A stretch of 64,000 bases of DNA, taken from CAUYXS01 sp965248495 (GTDB lineage: Bacteria > Chloroflexota > Dehalococcoidia > Lucifugimonadales > Australimonadaceae). A program made the translations under genes and the position numbers. Under the pieces are notes generated by a model that made no database searches, was not told the DNA's origin, and was given only the letters and a program-made list of their open reading frames with translations. The stretch lies in NCBI GenBank assembly GCA_965248495.1, contig CBDFJL010000003.1:2542001-2606000 (forward strand), written 5' to 3'. Position 1 is the first letter of the stretch. Each line of letters begins with the position of its first letter. Below are positions 46,728 to 56,647 of this stretch, piece by piece.

Positions 46728-47690
46728 TTGGCCCTAGGCTATCGCGCCCAGTCCGACCGTACCCTCGACGTAGCGGCCTTCCTCGGCCACTTCGACAGGC
46801 TTCTGACGAACGTGTCGAACGTCGTCGTCGCCGGCAACAACACGGTCCGTCTGGCCTTGCTGGGTCTGTTCGCCAAGGGGCACGTGCTCGTCGAAGACCG
46901 TCCCGGAGTGGGCAAGACGCTTCTGGCCAAGACCATCGCCCAGTCGATCTCCGGCAGCTTCACAAGGGTCCAGTGCACGCCTGACCTGCTACCATCGGAC
47001 ATCACCGGAGTGAGCGTCTACAACGCGGGCACGGGCCAGTTCGATTTCCTACCGGGCCCGGTATTCACCAACGTGCTGCTGGCGGACGAGCTCAACCGCG
47101 CGAACCCGCGCACCCAGTCGGCGCTGTTGGAGGCCATGGCCGAAAGCCAGGTCACTGCTGACGGTAGGACGCGCGAGCTTTCGAGGCCGTTCATGGTCAT
47201 CGCCACGCAGAACACGCTGGACAGCACGGGCACGTTCCCGCTACCCGATACCGAGCTCGACCGCTTCTTGGTCCGCCTCAGCATCGGGTTGCCCTCGGAG
47301 CAGGGCGAGATCGAGATACTGACCCGCTCGGCGCACGGCGACCGTGACGTCTCGCCGGTGCTCGGCACCGCCGAGGTCCTCGCGATGCAGGATTTCGTGG
47401 GCCTGGTGACGGTGACGGAGCCGCTGAAGGAGTACGTCGTCCGCGTCGCCGGTGCGATTCGCGCTCATCCGTCCGTTCGCGGCGGCATGAGTCCGCGAGG
47501 CAGCGTGCAGCTGATGAATGCGGCACAGGGGTGGGCCGCCTTCGACGGCCGCGAGTTCGTAACCCCGGATGACGTGCAGGCCGTGGCCCCCAACGTGCTG
47601 GCGCACCGCCTCCACACCGACTCTCGTCAGCCAGAGGCGGCCTTGGCCATCGTGACCGAGGTCCTCGGCCAAGTCCCCGTTCCGGCTTAG
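46728..47690 (+). CDS. MoxR-type AAA+ ATPase
   Basis: A 320-residue AAA+ ATPase; TTG start after GGAGG. Walker A is GHVLVEDRPGVGKT, Walker B is VLLADELNRANPRTQSALLEAM, sensor 1 VIATQNTLDSTGTFPLPDTELDRF and a C-terminal lid with SPRGSVQLMNAA. These are MoxR family motifs. The gene is followed by DUF58 and transglutaminase genes, the common MoxR gene cluster, in which it is thought to help assemble or activate membrane or metal-containing proteins. Confidence 0.95.
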   Translation: MALGYRAQSDRTLDVAAFLGHFDRLLTNVSNVVVAGNNTVRLALLGLFAKGHVLVEDRPGVGKTLLAKTIAQSISGSFTRVQCTPDLLPSDITGVSVYNAGTGQFDFLPGPVFTNVLLADELNRANPRTQSALLEAMAESQVTADGRTRELSRPFMVIATQNTLDSTGTFPLPDTELDRFLVRLSIGLPSEQGEIEILTRSAHGDRDVSPVLGTAEVLAMQDFVGLVTVTEPLKEYVVRVAGAIRAHPSVRGGMSPRGSVQLMNAAQGWAAFDGREFVTPDDVQAVAPNVLAHRLHTDSRQPEAALAIVTEVLGQVPVPA

Positions 47691-47691
47691 C

Positions 47692-48861
47692 GTGGTGATC
47701 AGCCGTCGAGGCATCGCCTTCGTCGTCATCGGCTTGGCCTTCTTCGCGGTCGGCGACGTGACGCGTACCGGCTGGATCCAGATCGCGGATTCGATTCTCT
47801 GGGCCGCCATCATCTTTGGCGCCGCCTTGCCGCTGGCGTCCGGCTGCGGCGTGCGCGCGACGCCCCGCTTTTCGTCGAGCCGCGATGGGGAGGCGAGCCG
47901 TGGGGCTGGGGGCGCTGAGCCCGTGCAGGGCGACGAGCTGATGCTGTCCGTCCGTTTGCGCAACCCCAGGCCCTGGCCGCGTTTTGGGCTCGTGGTGGCG
48001 TTTGACCTGAAGGTCAACGGCGATGCGCGGCCTCCGCTGTCGCTCTACGTTCCGTACCTGGGGCCGCGCGCGGAGCTGACCGTGGACGGACGTTTTCCCA
48101 ACGCCGGCCGTGGCGTACATGTCATATCGAGTGGGAGCGTGCTGACGTCCGCCCCATTCGGTTTCTTCAGGCGTCGCGCCCGGTTGGCGGGCGAGGCTAC
48201 GGTCACTGTGCATCCCGCGCCGGTAAAGGCTGACGGCGCCGACACGCGCGTTGCGCCCGGCGGTTTGACGAGCAGGCCGCTGACGGTGCGCTGGGGCGAG
48301 GAGATATCGGGCTCCCGGCCATACGCCGCGGGCGACCCGGCGCGCGATATCCACTGGAAGAATTCGGCGCGCGCGGGCCGGCTGATGACGAAGGCCTACA
48401 CGGCGTCGGCGACCGACGAGCGGCTGCTGGTCATTGGTGCGCCATCGGGTGACGCAAGCGGCATGGACGACGTGGCCCGGGTCGCCGCGGGTGTCGGGCT
48501 GGCATGGGGCGGCCAGGGCCAGCCGGTAGCATTGCTCGTGGACGGTGTGCCTCGCCAGGTGACGTGGCCCGAGCTTTCGGCCTACCTGGCTGAGGCGACT
48601 CCGGCGACCGTGCCCGCTTTGAGCGATGCGCTGCGCGGGCTGGAGCAGGGCAGCTCCGTCGGCGTGGTGCTGTGCGCCAGCGACACGTTGGGCATCGATG
48701 AGGTCGCCGCGGCGGAAGGGCGGTCGGTTGGCATTCGGGCGTGGCTGCTCTGCGACACGGACCCGGCGGAAGCTGAGCGGTCCGCCCTCATGCTGCGCGG
48801 CGCCGGCGTCACCGTCGACCTTGTTTCGCTACCGCTGCCAGCCCCGGGGGCGGAGGAATGA
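47692..48861 (+). CDS. DUF58 domain protein
   Basis: A 389-residue protein with two N-terminal membrane helices (AFVVIGLAFFAVGDV and ILWAAIIFGAALPLASG) and a beta-rich soluble region. The DUF58 core is the segment LRWGEEISGSRPYAAGDPARDIHWKNSARAGRLMTKAYTA, with the D-x-R-x-I-x-W motif seen in this family. It is translated with the MoxR gene (GTG start directly after its stop) and overlaps the transglutaminase gene, consistent with a single operon. Confidence 0.88.
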   Translation: MVISRRGIAFVVIGLAFFAVGDVTRTGWIQIADSILWAAIIFGAALPLASGCGVRATPRFSSSRDGEASRGAGGAEPVQGDELMLSVRLRNPRPWPRFGLVVAFDLKVNGDARPPLSLYVPYLGPRAELTVDGRFPNAGRGVHVISSGSVLTSAPFGFFRRRARLAGEATVTVHPAPVKADGADTRVAPGGLTSRPLTVRWGEEISGSRPYAAGDPARDIHWKNSARAGRLMTKAYTASATDERLLVIGAPSGDASGMDDVARVAAGVGLAWGGQGQPVALLVDGVPRQVTWPELSAYLAEATPATVPALSDALRGLEQGSSVGVVLCASDTLGIDEVAAAEGRSVGIRAWLLCDTDPAEAERSALMLRGAGVTVDLVSLPLPAPGAEE

Positions 48862-51068
48862 TCCGGCCTCGGTTCCACCAGGAGAGCCCGGAGGACTCTT
48901 TCCAGCTGCGCCTCATTACGTTGGCCATGACGTGGCTCGCGGGCGTGGCGCTGAGTCTGGCCACGAGCGATACGTTCGTCGTCTTGCTGCTGACGCTGGT
49001 GATCAGCGCGGGCCACTGGGTGAGCTGGCGCACGCGGACGTGGAAGTCGTACCGGTGGCAGCTGATGCTGTTGCTCCCGATCAGCGGGGTGGGCCTGATC
49101 CTGGTGCCGACGCTGCCTGGGGCGCTACAGGGCGACTGGCTCCACCCCATGCGCTACCTGCTCACGCTCCAGGCGCTCTCGGCCTACTACCTCCATAGCC
49201 GCGCGAGCCTCTATACGTCGCAATTGCTGAGCGCCATTGTCGTCTTGGTCGCCAGCCAGTTGGCGTTCGATTCGACGTTCCTGTTCTTTTTCTTCGCCTT
49301 CCTGTTCGTCGCGCTGGTGTTCCTGGCCGCGGCTACCTCGCGAGATGCGGTTGTGGCCGCGATCGGCGCGTCGGCGTGGCCGGGCCGCGTCCGTCAGGGC
49401 GTCGCCGTGGTCGCTGTCGCTGTCGCGGTCACGATTCTCGGCGTGGGTGTGTTCATGGTGCTGCCGTGGGGCACCCTTCAGGTTGGGTCCGCGAGCGGCT
49501 CCGTGCTGCCACTTACCGGTGCGACCGAGCCCGCGGGCGACGGCGACGAAGGGTCTGCCGCGTTGCCAGAGTCGCTTGGTGGTGCGCCCTTGCCCAGCGT
49601 TCAGGACAGCATCCTGATCCCGGGCCGCGAGGGCTCGGGTGGGGACCCAGCGTCACCCGGCGGGAGCATAGGCCCGCTGGACGGGCAGGGGACCGGCGAG
49701 GGCCGGGGCGGCGGCCTGGGTGGCGATGTCGATAGCGGCATCGGTGACGATAGAGAGGTGCTGTTCGCCGGGGGCGAACTCGAGGACATCACGGTGATGC
49801 AGGTGCGTAGCCCGGTGGCGAGCTACTGGCGGGGCCAGACCTACTCGGCCCTTCCTTTCGCACTCAGTGCGGGCCTAGGCGGGGAGCAGTGGGTCGCGGA
49901 CCCGCCGGGCGCCGGCTTCGAGCGGGCCCGCCGCAGCCAGGGACGGCAGTACACCCAGACCTTCTTCCTGCGGGAGCCACAGGACACGCCGCTGCTCGGC
50001 TACTCGCCGCTCGCCCTCCAGGTGGTCGGGTCCGACTCCGAGGCGCCCGGACTGGACGCCGGTGCGGTGTACCGGGTGCTCTCGGAGCGGCGCAACTTCC
50101 ACCCGACGGCATTGTCTTCCAGCGAGAGCCCCAGTAGACCGGGGTGCTCCCGTGGGCTTCCCCCGAGAGATCTATGAGCTCGGCCGGCAGGTCACCCTCG
50201 GCGCGGTGAGCACGGTGGACCGGGCGCTGGCCATCACGCAGTACCTTCGCACCAACTACACCTACGTCCCATCGCCGACGCCGTTCGAGCCTGCGCAGAC
50301 CGTCGCGCAGTTCCTGTTCGGTAGCCACCGCACGGGGACGGCTTTCGACTTCGCCGCGGCGCAGACTGTGCTGGCCACCGCCGCAGGGCTCGATGCACGC
50401 CTGGTCACCGGCTACCTGCCGGGCGAGTTCGACCCGCTGTCGGGGAGCTACGTCGTGCGCAAGACGGATGCTCATGCGTGGACGGAGTAATTTTCGGCGG
50501 CCGGGCCGGGTGGGTACCCTTCGACGGCAACCCGCGCCCCGACGGTCGGGCGCGGGCCGCCGGCCGTGGAGGCGCGGCGGGGGCCGTCGCGGACCTGTTC
50601 CGCCTGCGGCTTGGCGACGATGTGCGCCGGGAGGCCGCCGCCGCGATCAAGGTGGCGTTCAAGGCGGCGTTCGAGACGGTGGCCGGCACGTGGCGGCTCG
50701 TCGTCGGCCTGATGGCGGCCATGGGCGCGGCGTGGCTCATCTGGCGGCTCACGCGCCGGCGTCGGCACCCACTCGTGGCCGCCTATACGGTGCTGGAGGG
50801 CGATGGACGGCGCGAGGTGCTCGACGCGTACGCACGGTTCGCCCGCAAGGGGAGGCGCCTGGTGCCAGAGCGCGGGCAAGCGGAGCCCATCGCGGCCTAC
50901 TTCGCTCGCCTGGCTGTTGTCGTACCCTCGTTGGGCGCGGAGCTCGCCTGGCTGCGAGGTAAGGCCCAGGCAGCCGCCTATGGGCGGAGCGCCCCATCGG
51001 CGGCGGCGGCGGATGAGGCGAAGCGCCGGTTTGTCGAGACTGCGCAGACGATTCGGGGCTTGGCCTAG
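48858..51068 (+). pseudogene. TgpA-like transglutaminase gene with two compensating frameshifts
   Basis: The protein should be one DUF3488/transglutaminase (TgpA-like) membrane protein: four or five N-terminal helices, a periplasmic domain and a final helix with a cytosolic tail. The first frame (from ATG 48858) stops at 50177; homology then shifts to the +1 frame (GFPREIYELGRQVT...SYVVRKTDAHAW) until a stop at 50490, and returns to the first frame for VIFGGRAGWVPFDGNP and the last helix. The catalytic Cys position (normally G-Y-C-E-x-F) reads GTAFDF, so the enzyme core is probably dead, while the His (DAHAW) and Asp (FDGNP) remain. The two shifts cancel. Either the gene is decaying or there are two sequencing errors. 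Confidence 0.8.
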
Positions 51069-51136
51069 GGCCGGCCCTGGCTCGGCGGACGCCGGTGACG
51101 GCGAGACGCTGGCGTTGGATTCTCCGCCTACAGAGC

Positions 51137-51161
51137 CTGTCCTGAGCGAAGCCGAAGGGCC
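51137..51161 (+). repeat. Dispersed repeat copy (inverted)
   Basis: CCTGTCCTGAGCGAAGCCGA reads as a diverged inverse of the CCTTCGACAGGCTCAGGA repeat. It lies in the gap between the transglutaminase pseudogene and the leftward gene at 51183. Confidence 0.5.
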
Positions 51162-51182
51162 TCGCGGCGTTGACCTGCGTTG

Positions 51183-52043
51183 CTAGCCCAGGAAGTCCTG
51201 GCGCCAACGCTCGTGCATATCCGAGCCGGTCGCGATGCCCATCAGCTCAGCGGACGCGAGCAGGTCCGCGTACCCCGACCACGGCTGTCCCTGCACCTGG
51301 CGGCTGAGCGCCTCATGGACAGCCTTGACGGCGGCCTGTAGGACGGCGTGCCCACGAACCACGATGCGCACGCGGTGCGTGGCGAGCTGCTGATTGGACA
51401 GCGGGGAGGAGGGGCCGCCGATCACGAGCGGCAGGTCGACGGCGGCCTCGAGCGCGCTCAGGTCGGCCTCGCCGGGCATGTTGACCGCCATGATGGCATC
51501 GACGCCGGTGGCCGCATACGCACGGGCGCGGGCGAGGGTGGACTCCAGCCCCTCGCGCCGCATGGCGTGGGTCCGGCCGATGATGACGGTGGCCGGATCG
51601 ACACGGGCCTCGAGGGCGGCGCGCAGCTTGGCCGTCATCTCGTCGATGCCGATCAGCTGCTCGCTCTCGCCGGCCCCGAAGGCCGCGGGCAGCGACGAGT
51701 CCTCGATGGTCATGGCGGACACGCCGGCGTTTTCCAGCTCACGCACCGTGCGCATCACGCCAAGCGCGTTGCCGTAGCCGTGGTCAGCGTCCACCAGCAG
51801 GCTGATGTCCGAGGCCCGGGTGACGCGCCGGGCCTGCTCCGCAAGCTCGGGCAGCGACAGCACGGCGACGTCCGGCGCGCCGAGGACGACGGCGCTGGCG
51901 ACGAACCCCGCGAGCATGCCGATCTCGAAGCCGAGCGCATCGGCCATGCGTGCGGTTATCGGGTCGAAGACGGATGCCGGCTGGATGCAGACGTCTCCCG
52001 CGAGGTGGTCACGGAAGCGTTGGCGCCGGGCGGTGGGCAGCAT
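51183..52043 (-). CDS. Isocitrate lyase/PEP mutase family protein (oxaloacetate decarboxylase-like)
   Basis: A 286-residue TIM-barrel protein. SVFDPITARMADALGFEIGMLAGFVAS, SLLVDADHGYGNALGVMRTVRELENAGVSAMTIEDSSLP and VIIGRTHA are the family's metal/substrate segments; the Asp in DADHGYGN binds magnesium. The flexible-loop cysteine motif (KKCGH) of true isocitrate lyases is absent and FGAGESEQLIG is seen instead, which suits the 2-oxoacid decarboxylase / carboxyphosphonoenolpyruvate mutase-like subgroup. The substrate is not known. Confidence 0.88.
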   Translation of the reverse strand: MLPTARRQRFRDHLAGDVCIQPASVFDPITARMADALGFEIGMLAGFVASAVVLGAPDVAVLSLPELAEQARRVTRASDISLLVDADHGYGNALGVMRTVRELENAGVSAMTIEDSSLPAAFGAGESEQLIGIDEMTAKLRAALEARVDPATVIIGRTHAMRREGLESTLARARAYAATGVDAIMAVNMPGEADLSALEAAVDLPLVIGGPSSPLSNQQLATHRVRIVVRGHAVLQAAVKAVHEALSRQVQGQPWSGYADLLASAELMGIATGSDMHERWRQDFLG

Positions 52044-52064
52044 CGTGTCTCCTTCTCAAAGCGA

Positions 52065-52090
52065 CGCCCCGCTCATCGGGCAGCGGGGCG
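52065..52090 (-). terminator. Strong hairpin between the two leftward genes
   Basis: CGCCCCGCT and AGCGGGGCG form a perfect 9-bp stem. It lies after the leftward mini-membrane gene and before the start of the next leftward gene, so it can end the first transcript. No long T-run follows. Confidence 0.5.
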
Positions 52091-52116
52091 CGCGGGCGTT
52101 CGTTGGGGTCAGGCCA

Positions 52117-52299
52117 CTATTCGACGGTGCGACTCAATACGTTGGCCGCTGCGGTCGAGACGATGATCGCCGTTGCCGCCGCTCCGAGCGCGATGACGCC
52201 GGCGACCCACTCACCGATGGCAAACTGCCAGATGGCGACACCGATTCCACTCAGTAGCCCAAGCCAGCCCAGTCCGACCGTGAAACCAGTTCTCCACAT
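52117..52299 (-). CDS. 60-residue membrane mini-protein
   Basis: Two helices (TVGLGWLGLLSGIGVAIWQFAI and WVAGVIALGAAATAIIVSTAAA) cover almost the whole protein. The ATG follows GGGAGGATCTC, a strong SD, so I believe it is real. No family recognised; its neighbours do not suggest a role. Confidence 0.65.
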   Translation of the reverse strand: MWRTGFTVGLGWLGLLSGIGVAIWQFAIGEWVAGVIALGAAATAIIVSTAAANVLSRTVE

Positions 52300-52364
52300 G
52301 AGATCCTCCCGTTAATGGTGCGAAGTCCGCCCCCCATTTACGGCTGGATAATAGCACAGCGGCG

Positions 52365-52844
52365 TCAGCCCGCCACTGCGCGAGCGACGTTGAATGGCAG
52401 CGGGAAGCGGCCGTCAAACCGGCGGCCGTCCGCGGGCCATTGGTCCACGGGGAGCTCGTAGAACACCTCGATCTCGTTCCGATCGGGGTCGACGAAGTAG
52501 ATGCCCATCGAAATGCCGTGATCTCCGTAGCCGACGATGGTGGCTCCTTCGTCGAGCAGATGCTGGTGGAAGGATTCGAGCTCCTCGAGGGTCTCCAACT
52601 GCCAGGCGAAGTGGTACAAGCCGACGCGGTTCTGTTCGTGGGCCGGCAGGTCGGGCCCGAGGCCAAGGAGGCCGAGCTCGTGTGACTTTCCGTTGTCGAC
52701 GGGCGCGTTGAGGAAGGCCATCCGCGTGCCCGCACGTGACGTGACCTCCAGGCCGAGCACCCGCTCGTAGAAGTCCACCGAGCGATCGAGGTCCCGGACG
52801 CGGAGCACCAGGTGCGCCAGTCCGTTAAGGCTTGGTCGTGCCAT
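52365..52844 (-). CDS. VOC-family (glyoxalase/ring-cleavage-dioxygenase-like) protein
   Basis: A 159-residue protein with the two beta-alpha-beta units of the VOC fold: LAHLVLRVRDLDRSVDFYERVLGLEV (metal His) and NRVGLYHFAWQLETLEEL (metal His), then IYFVDPDRNEIEVFYE (metal Glu). These three ligands are those of extradiol dioxygenases (catechol 2,3-dioxygenase-like). The start follows the TTGTCGAG...GGAGA context. It may cleave a catechol or act as an isomerase. Confidence 0.9.
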   Translation of the reverse strand: MARPSLNGLAHLVLRVRDLDRSVDFYERVLGLEVTSRAGTRMAFLNAPVDNGKSHELGLLGLGPDLPAHEQNRVGLYHFAWQLETLEELESFHQHLLDEGATIVGYGDHGISMGIYFVDPDRNEIEVFYELPVDQWPADGRRFDGRFPLPFNVARAVAG

Positions 52845-52929
52845 ATCCGTCTCCTTGTCGAGTGTCCACCTATGATAGCGATGCTCCGGCCATTTGCTCG
52901 GGCCGTGGCGCGGGCTTAAAATCGACTGC

Positions 52930-54309
52930 ATGACCACATCCAGCCTTCGCGACCAGATCGAGGACGCCCTCAAGGGCGTCGATGCCCGCTACGTCGAGAT
53001 CCGCGTGGAGGAGGCCGAGTCGCGCCACCTCCGGTATCGCGGCCGTGAGCTAGAGGACGTTGGCCGCTCCAGTGCGCTCGGCGGCAACGTCCGCGCCCTG
53101 GCCGATACCGGCTGGGGGTTCGCCTCCTTTAACGACCTCTCGCAACTGAGCGCCAAGGTTGCGCAGGCGGTACACCAGGCCAAGGTGCTGCACGGCGAGC
53201 CCATCACGCTCGCTGATGTCGACCCTGTGGTCGCCACCGTCCCCGCGACGGTCGGGGAGGACCCGACCAAGGTGTCGCTTGCCGAGAAGAAGGACATCCT
53301 CGACCGTTACGTCGAGATCATGATGGGGACGGAGGGCGTGCAGTCGTCGTCGGTGACGTACGGCGATGCCAACAAGCGCGTGACGTTCGCCAACACGGAG
53401 GGCTCGTTCATCGAGCAGGAGCGCATCGACGTCAACATGCGGCTCTCCGCCATGGCGCGCAAGAATGGCGACGTGCAGCAGTCGGGCGTCAGCATCGGCA
53501 GCCTCGGCGACTTCGCTTTCGTCCGTGCGTTGGACGATGATGCGCAGGAGGTCGCCGACAAGGCGATCGCGCTGCTGAACGCTGAACAGATCGAGGGCGG
53601 CGAGTACACCGTGGTCCTCGACCCCATCCTCGCCGGTGTGTTCATTCACGAGGCGTTCGGGCACCTGTCCGAGGCGGACCACATCTACGCGGAGCCCCGG
53701 CTCCAGGAGATCATGCAGGTCGGGCGCCGGTTCGGCGGCGCGCTGCTGAACGTGGTCGATGGCGCGACGGTGCCGCGCGAGGGCCTGCGTGGTTCCTACC
53801 TGTACGACGACGAGGGCGTGCCGGGCCAGCGTACTCAGCTCATCAAGGACGGCGTGCTGGTGGGCCGGCTGCACTCCCGCGAGACGGCGGGCAAGCTGGG
53901 GGAGCGTCCGACGGGCAACGCGCGCGCAATCACCTACCGGTTCCCGCCGATCGTGCGCATGACGAACACCTACATCGAGCCCGGCGAAGGCACGGTCGAT
54001 GACCTGGTGCGTGGCGTGAAGGACGGCGTCTACGTCAAGAATTGGTACGGCGGCATGACCAGCATGGAGATGTTCACCTTTTCCGGCGGCGAGTCGTACC
54101 GCATTCGCAACGGCGAGATCGCCGAGCTGTGCAGGCCTGTCATGCTCAGTGGGAACGTGTTCCGGACGCTGGAGAACATCGACGGCATCGCCGCGGACCT
54201 CGACATGAACCAGGGAGGCGGTTGCGGCAAGGGCGGGCAGAGCCCACTTCCGGTGTCCAACGGCAGCCCGCACATTCGCATCCAGCGGTGCCTGCTGAGC
54301 GGGGCCTAG
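52930..54309 (+). CDS. tldD: TldD metalloprotease subunit
   Basis: A 459-residue protein. The zinc site is in VFIHEAFGHLSEADH (His-Glu-x3-His), and DGATVPREGLRGSYLYDDEGVPGQRTQLIKDGVLVG is the typical central segment. The end (CGKGGQSPLPVSNGSPHIRI) carries the conserved Cys. TldD and TldE form a heterodimer that degrades unfolded peptides and cuts leader peptides of RiPPs. The ATG follows a TTAAAAT box (leaderless). The TldE gene follows after two bases. Confidence 0.95.
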   Translation: MTTSSLRDQIEDALKGVDARYVEIRVEEAESRHLRYRGRELEDVGRSSALGGNVRALADTGWGFASFNDLSQLSAKVAQAVHQAKVLHGEPITLADVDPVVATVPATVGEDPTKVSLAEKKDILDRYVEIMMGTEGVQSSSVTYGDANKRVTFANTEGSFIEQERIDVNMRLSAMARKNGDVQQSGVSIGSLGDFAFVRALDDDAQEVADKAIALLNAEQIEGGEYTVVLDPILAGVFIHEAFGHLSEADHIYAEPRLQEIMQVGRRFGGALLNVVDGATVPREGLRGSYLYDDEGVPGQRTQLIKDGVLVGRLHSRETAGKLGERPTGNARAITYRFPPIVRMTNTYIEPGEGTVDDLVRGVKDGVYVKNWYGGMTSMEMFTFSGGESYRIRNGEIAELCRPVMLSGNVFRTLENIDGIAADLDMNQGGGCGKGGQSPLPVSNGSPHIRIQRCLLSGA

Positions 54310-54311
54310 GG

Positions 54312-55631
54312 GTGGCACGGGCCACCGCGGAGGAGATCCTTGAGAAGGCGCGCAGGGTGTCGGAGCACGCCGAGGTCTTCTTCGTCGAGTCGACCAGCAC
54401 GCCCGTCCACTTCGAGGCGAACCGGGTCAAGGCCGCGGACTCGCACGAGACGATGGGTGCGGCCGTACGCCTCATTAAGGGCGGCCGCGTCGGCTTCAGC
54501 TCGACCTCGAAGCTGAACGACCCAGACGGTCTCATCGAGGCGGCGCTGGACACTGCGCAGTTCGGCCCCGAGGCGCGCTTCGAGTTCCCGGGCCCCGCCG
54601 AGTTCCCCGACGTTCCGGTCTACGACGCGAGCGTTCGCGACGCGACGCTGGAAGACCTGATCGCGCTCGGCGAGGAGGTGGTCGATGCCGTTCGCTCGCA
54701 CTCGGACCAGGTCACGGTCGAAGGCAGCGTCTCGACGTCCAGCGGCACGGTCACGCTGCTGAACACCAACGACGGCCACGTCCGCTACTCGCGCTCCGGT
54801 TTCGGTCTCGGGTTCGAGGGCACGGTCATTCGGGGCGAGGACATGCTCTTCGTCTTCGACGGCAAGAACGCGATCGGCCCGATAAGCGACGTCTCGGATA
54901 TTGTCGCCTCAATCATCAGACAACTGGAGTGGGCTCAGGAGACAGCGACGCTGGAGACGAAGCCGATGGCCGTCGTCTTCATGCCGACGGCAGTGCCGAG
55001 CGTCGTGATTGGACCGCTGCTGTCGGCCCTGAACGGCAAAAGCATCTACCAGGGCACGTCACCGCTGGTCGGCCGGTTGGGCGAGCGCATCGTCGACGAG
55101 CGGTTCAGCCTGACGGACGACGCGACGCTGCCCAACATTCCCTCCAGCCGCATGAGCGACGATGAGGGCGTGGCCAGCAGGCGCCTTCCGCTTGTCGAGC
55201 GAGGCGTCGCCAGCAACTTCATCTACGACCTCCAGACGGCCGGCCTCGCGGGAGCTGTGAGCACCGGGAGCGGCGAACGGAGCCTCGGCTCGCTGCCGTC
55301 TCCTTCGGCGTCGGTCCTGGTGGTGGACGAGGGCGATGCGACGCTTGACGAGCTCATCGGCGGCATCGACGAGGGCCTCGTGGTGGAGCGGCTGTTGGGT
55401 GCCGGGCAGGGCAACATTCTGGGCGGCGACTTCAATGCCAACGTGCTCCTCGGCTTCAAGATCGAGAAGGGTCGCGTGGTCGGCAGGGTGAAGGACACGA
55501 TGGTCACGGGCAACGCCTATCGCGTGCTGAACGAGCTCATCGCCATTGGCAGCGAGGGCCGCTGGCTTGGCGGCGGTCTGTACACTCCCGCCATCGCCTG
55601 CGCCAACGTGGCGGTCGCCGCCAAGGCTTAG
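54312..55631 (+). CDS. pmbA: TldE/PmbA subunit of the TldD/E protease
   Basis: A 439-residue non-catalytic partner of TldD. The GTG start lies two bases after the TldD stop, making them co-translated. Typical segments are SHETMGAAVRLIKGGRVGFSSTS, NGKSIYQGTSPLVGRLGERIV and the end FKIEKGRVVGRVKDTMVTGNAYRVLNE. The zinc-binding HEXXH is absent, as expected for TldE. No RiPP precursor gene was seen in the vicinity. Confidence 0.94.
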   Translation: MARATAEEILEKARRVSEHAEVFFVESTSTPVHFEANRVKAADSHETMGAAVRLIKGGRVGFSSTSKLNDPDGLIEAALDTAQFGPEARFEFPGPAEFPDVPVYDASVRDATLEDLIALGEEVVDAVRSHSDQVTVEGSVSTSSGTVTLLNTNDGHVRYSRSGFGLGFEGTVIRGEDMLFVFDGKNAIGPISDVSDIVASIIRQLEWAQETATLETKPMAVVFMPTAVPSVVIGPLLSALNGKSIYQGTSPLVGRLGERIVDERFSLTDDATLPNIPSSRMSDDEGVASRRLPLVERGVASNFIYDLQTAGLAGAVSTGSGERSLGSLPSPSASVLVVDEGDATLDELIGGIDEGLVVERLLGAGQGNILGGDFNANVLLGFKIEKGRVVGRVKDTMVTGNAYRVLNELIAIGSEGRWLGGGLYTPAIACANVAVAAKA

Positions 55632-55652
55632 GCGGCGTCAGGGCTGAATGCA

Positions 55653-56576
55653 ATGTCGGCCGACGGCTACCTCCAAGGCTTCGCGGACATGGACGAGGCT
55701 CCCGCCTCGGCAGAGGTTGCGCGGCTCAGCGACCTCGGTGCGGACGAGGTCCAGGCCCTCGATGCCGAGTGGTCCACGCTGGCGCCCATCCGCCGCCACG
55801 AGGTCGTTTCAATCATGGTCGAGCTGGCGGACGTCGACGTTGAGCTCGACTTCGAGGCATTTTTCGCTCATGCGTTGGACGACTCTGACGCGGGCGTTCG
55901 GGAGCGCGCGCTGGCGGGACTTTGGGAATCGAGCGACCGGCGCATCATTCCCAAGGTGATCGCCGCGATGTCCGCCGACGCCGACGCTGACGTCCGCGCC
56001 GCGGCAGCGGTGGTGCTTGGGCAGTTCGCGCTCCAGGCCGAGACCGGCAAGCTCCTGGAGCGGGACGGACCTCGTATCTACGAGGCGCTCCTGGGCGGGC
56101 TACGGCGCGACGATGAGGAGCTGAGCGTCCGGCGCCGGGCGCTCGAAGCCGCGGGCGTCTTCAACACCGAAGAGGTTGGCCGGTGGATTCGGTGGGCCTA
56201 CAACAACGACGAACCGGCACTCCGGCAGAGTGCGGTGTTCGCCATGGGCCGCTCGTGTGATGCGGCCTGGCTTCCGACGATCATCGACGAGCTGGACAGC
56301 GACGAACCCGGCATGCGGTACGAGGCGGCGAACGCGGCGTGGGAGCAGTCTGAGACCGAGACCGTGCCGCACCTCGCGCGCCTTCTCGGCGACATCGACG
56401 CCCAGGTCCAGCTTGCCGCGGTGCGGGCCTTGGGGGCGATCGGTGGGGACGCGGCCAAGGGTGTGCTCCGGCGCGCGGCATCGTCGGGCGACGAGGCGCT
56501 GAAGGAGGCGGCGGAGGAGGCCATCAGAGCCTCCGACCTCGACGACACTGACCTGTCGCCGCCCTCGCTTGGGTAG
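55653..56576 (+). CDS. HEAT-repeat protein
   Basis: A 307-residue, acidic, all-helical protein with at least six HEAT/PBS-like units (for example DDSDAGVRERALAGLWES, ADADVRAAAAVVLGQFA, DEPALRQSAVFAMGRSCD, DSDEPGMRYEAANAAWEQ, DIDAQVQLAAVRALGAIG). These form a curved scaffold for protein partners. It is spaced 21 bases after TldE and may be in the same operon; a scaffold role for the protease is possible but not shown. Confidence 0.88.
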   Translation: MSADGYLQGFADMDEAPASAEVARLSDLGADEVQALDAEWSTLAPIRRHEVVSIMVELADVDVELDFEAFFAHALDDSDAGVRERALAGLWESSDRRIIPKVIAAMSADADADVRAAAAVVLGQFALQAETGKLLERDGPRIYEALLGGLRRDDEELSVRRRALEAAGVFNTEEVGRWIRWAYNNDEPALRQSAVFAMGRSCDAAWLPTIIDELDSDEPGMRYEAANAAWEQSETETVPHLARLLGDIDAQVQLAAVRALGAIGGDAAKGVLRRAASSGDEALKEAAEEAIRASDLDDTDLSPPSLG

Positions 56577-56647
56577 CGCCTACGCGCCTGGTCGCGGCCG
56601 TCTCACGTGATAGGGTGTCGGCGGCGCGGGGCGCCGTTATCACTTCC

